Shown here: in pieces, positions 63,801-64,000 of the stretch
Numbering within the stretch: the stretch's first letter is position 1
Layout: each line of letters opens with the position of its first letter
Notes under the pieces: generated by a model
The model's input: the letters and a program-made list of their open reading frames with translations, nothing else
What the model was told of the DNA's origin: nothing
Databases searched by the model: none
Program-made: the position numbers and the translations under genes
Source: Pratylenchus scribneri
Lineage: Eukaryota > Nematoda > Chromadorea > Rhabditida > Pratylenchidae
Assembly: GCA_030063045.1 (NCBI GenBank)
Contig: JAQSEB010000090.1
Span: 372,001 to 436,000 of the forward strand
Length of the DNA stretch: 64,000 bases
Reading direction: 5' to 3'

Positions 63801-64000
63801 AATTTTTCATCTCCAAGTTGATAGAAAGTGTGAAAAAGCATTTTCTTTTTTGTATTTGCTTCTCATAAATTATTTTACCAATTTTTTTATAAATTTATAA
63901 CCGAAATATTTAGATAAAATTTGCAAGGACCCCCTGACTACACTCAACTCAAATAATCTAAAGCTAAATTTAAAAATACTAAAATTTCTAAATTAAATCG
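60841..64000 (+). repeat. Second satellite, diverged monomers of about 250 bp
   Basis: The block TGATGGTTGCTTCTCATAAA, in varied form, recurs near 60923, 61170, 61445, 61688, 62158, 62400, 62664, 62915, 63178, 63603 and 63848. It is followed each time by TTATTTCAGTAAAC, TTTTTTATAAATTTA and AAAAATATTTG-like words, and preceded by GAGGATTTGGATA and GGAGAAAATT. Spacing is about 240-276 bp once the MITE at 61725-61941 is removed, with one longer 424-bp interval. Units are far more diverged than in the 420-bp array. It runs off the right edge. Confidence 0.85.
61725..61941. mobile_element. 217-bp GGTAC-ended MITE in the 250-bp satellite
   Basis: The terminal inverted repeats are near-perfect for about 50 bp, starting GGTACTTATTTGGTTTACAT. 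The 8-bp duplication CTTTTTTT is at 61717-61724 and 61942-61949, and excision restores the local satellite order. The centre has GGGTTAGGGTTTAGG-like words and no coding frame. Confidence 0.85.

Overview
The window looks like nematode nuclear DNA. It is very AT-rich, roughly a quarter G+C by eye. Exons are short and clearly richer in G+C than their introns, and introns follow GT..AG with weak acceptors such as TTTAG or TTTAAG. The largest gene is an animal filamin built like the nematode fln-1 product. A UPF1-like helicase and an F-box-like protein of the kind expanded in nematodes are also present. A clade IV (Meloidogyne-like) worm is my best guess, but the species is not certain.

Layout. 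Positions 2-2820 (+) hold an intronless UPF1-like SF1 helicase copy. It runs off the left edge and is broken by one in-frame TAG and one single-base frameshift. An A-rich stretch follows, then the 3' end of an LTR retroelement (3101-3905). An intact eight-exon gene lies on the minus strand at 4725-6470 (394 aa, F-box-like start, acidic tail). From 6471 to about 11000 the DNA is gene-poor and AT-rich, with a coding-like fragment and one isolated decayed satellite monomer. A 517-bp inverted-repeat transposon with a perfect 8-bp target duplication sits at 11011-11527.

From about 11640 to 38570 lies a tandem satellite of about 420 bp per unit. Its left edge is decayed, a subarray near 14.7-17.3 kb has 437-bp units, and the right half has a four-monomer higher-order repeat of 1672 bp. 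The array is interrupted by a 204-bp GGTAC-ended MITE (12992-13195) and a 1111-bp hAT-type non-autonomous element (19793-20903). Just left of the first is a 600-bp non-satellite insert carrying a miRNA-sized hairpin.

The minus strand from 58160 to 39433 carries filamin. I could read all 42 exons through in one frame to a 2051-aa protein with 14 filamin Ig-like repeats. It has no actin-binding calponin-homology domain, a long disordered insert after the first repeat, and a Pro/His/Met-rich tail. A second GGTAC-family MITE lies in one of its introns. Upstream of filamin are a diverged duplicated segment and then a second satellite of about 250 bp per unit (60841 to the window end), which contains a third GGTAC MITE.

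One short motif, TTTATGAGTTG and close variants, recurs in both orientations. It is in every 420-bp monomer, in weaker form in the 250-bp satellite, in many filamin introns and in the intergenic DNA. The window therefore joins an ordinary cytoskeletal gene to a transposon-rich satellite block, and the satellite architecture and this shared motif are the least explained parts.
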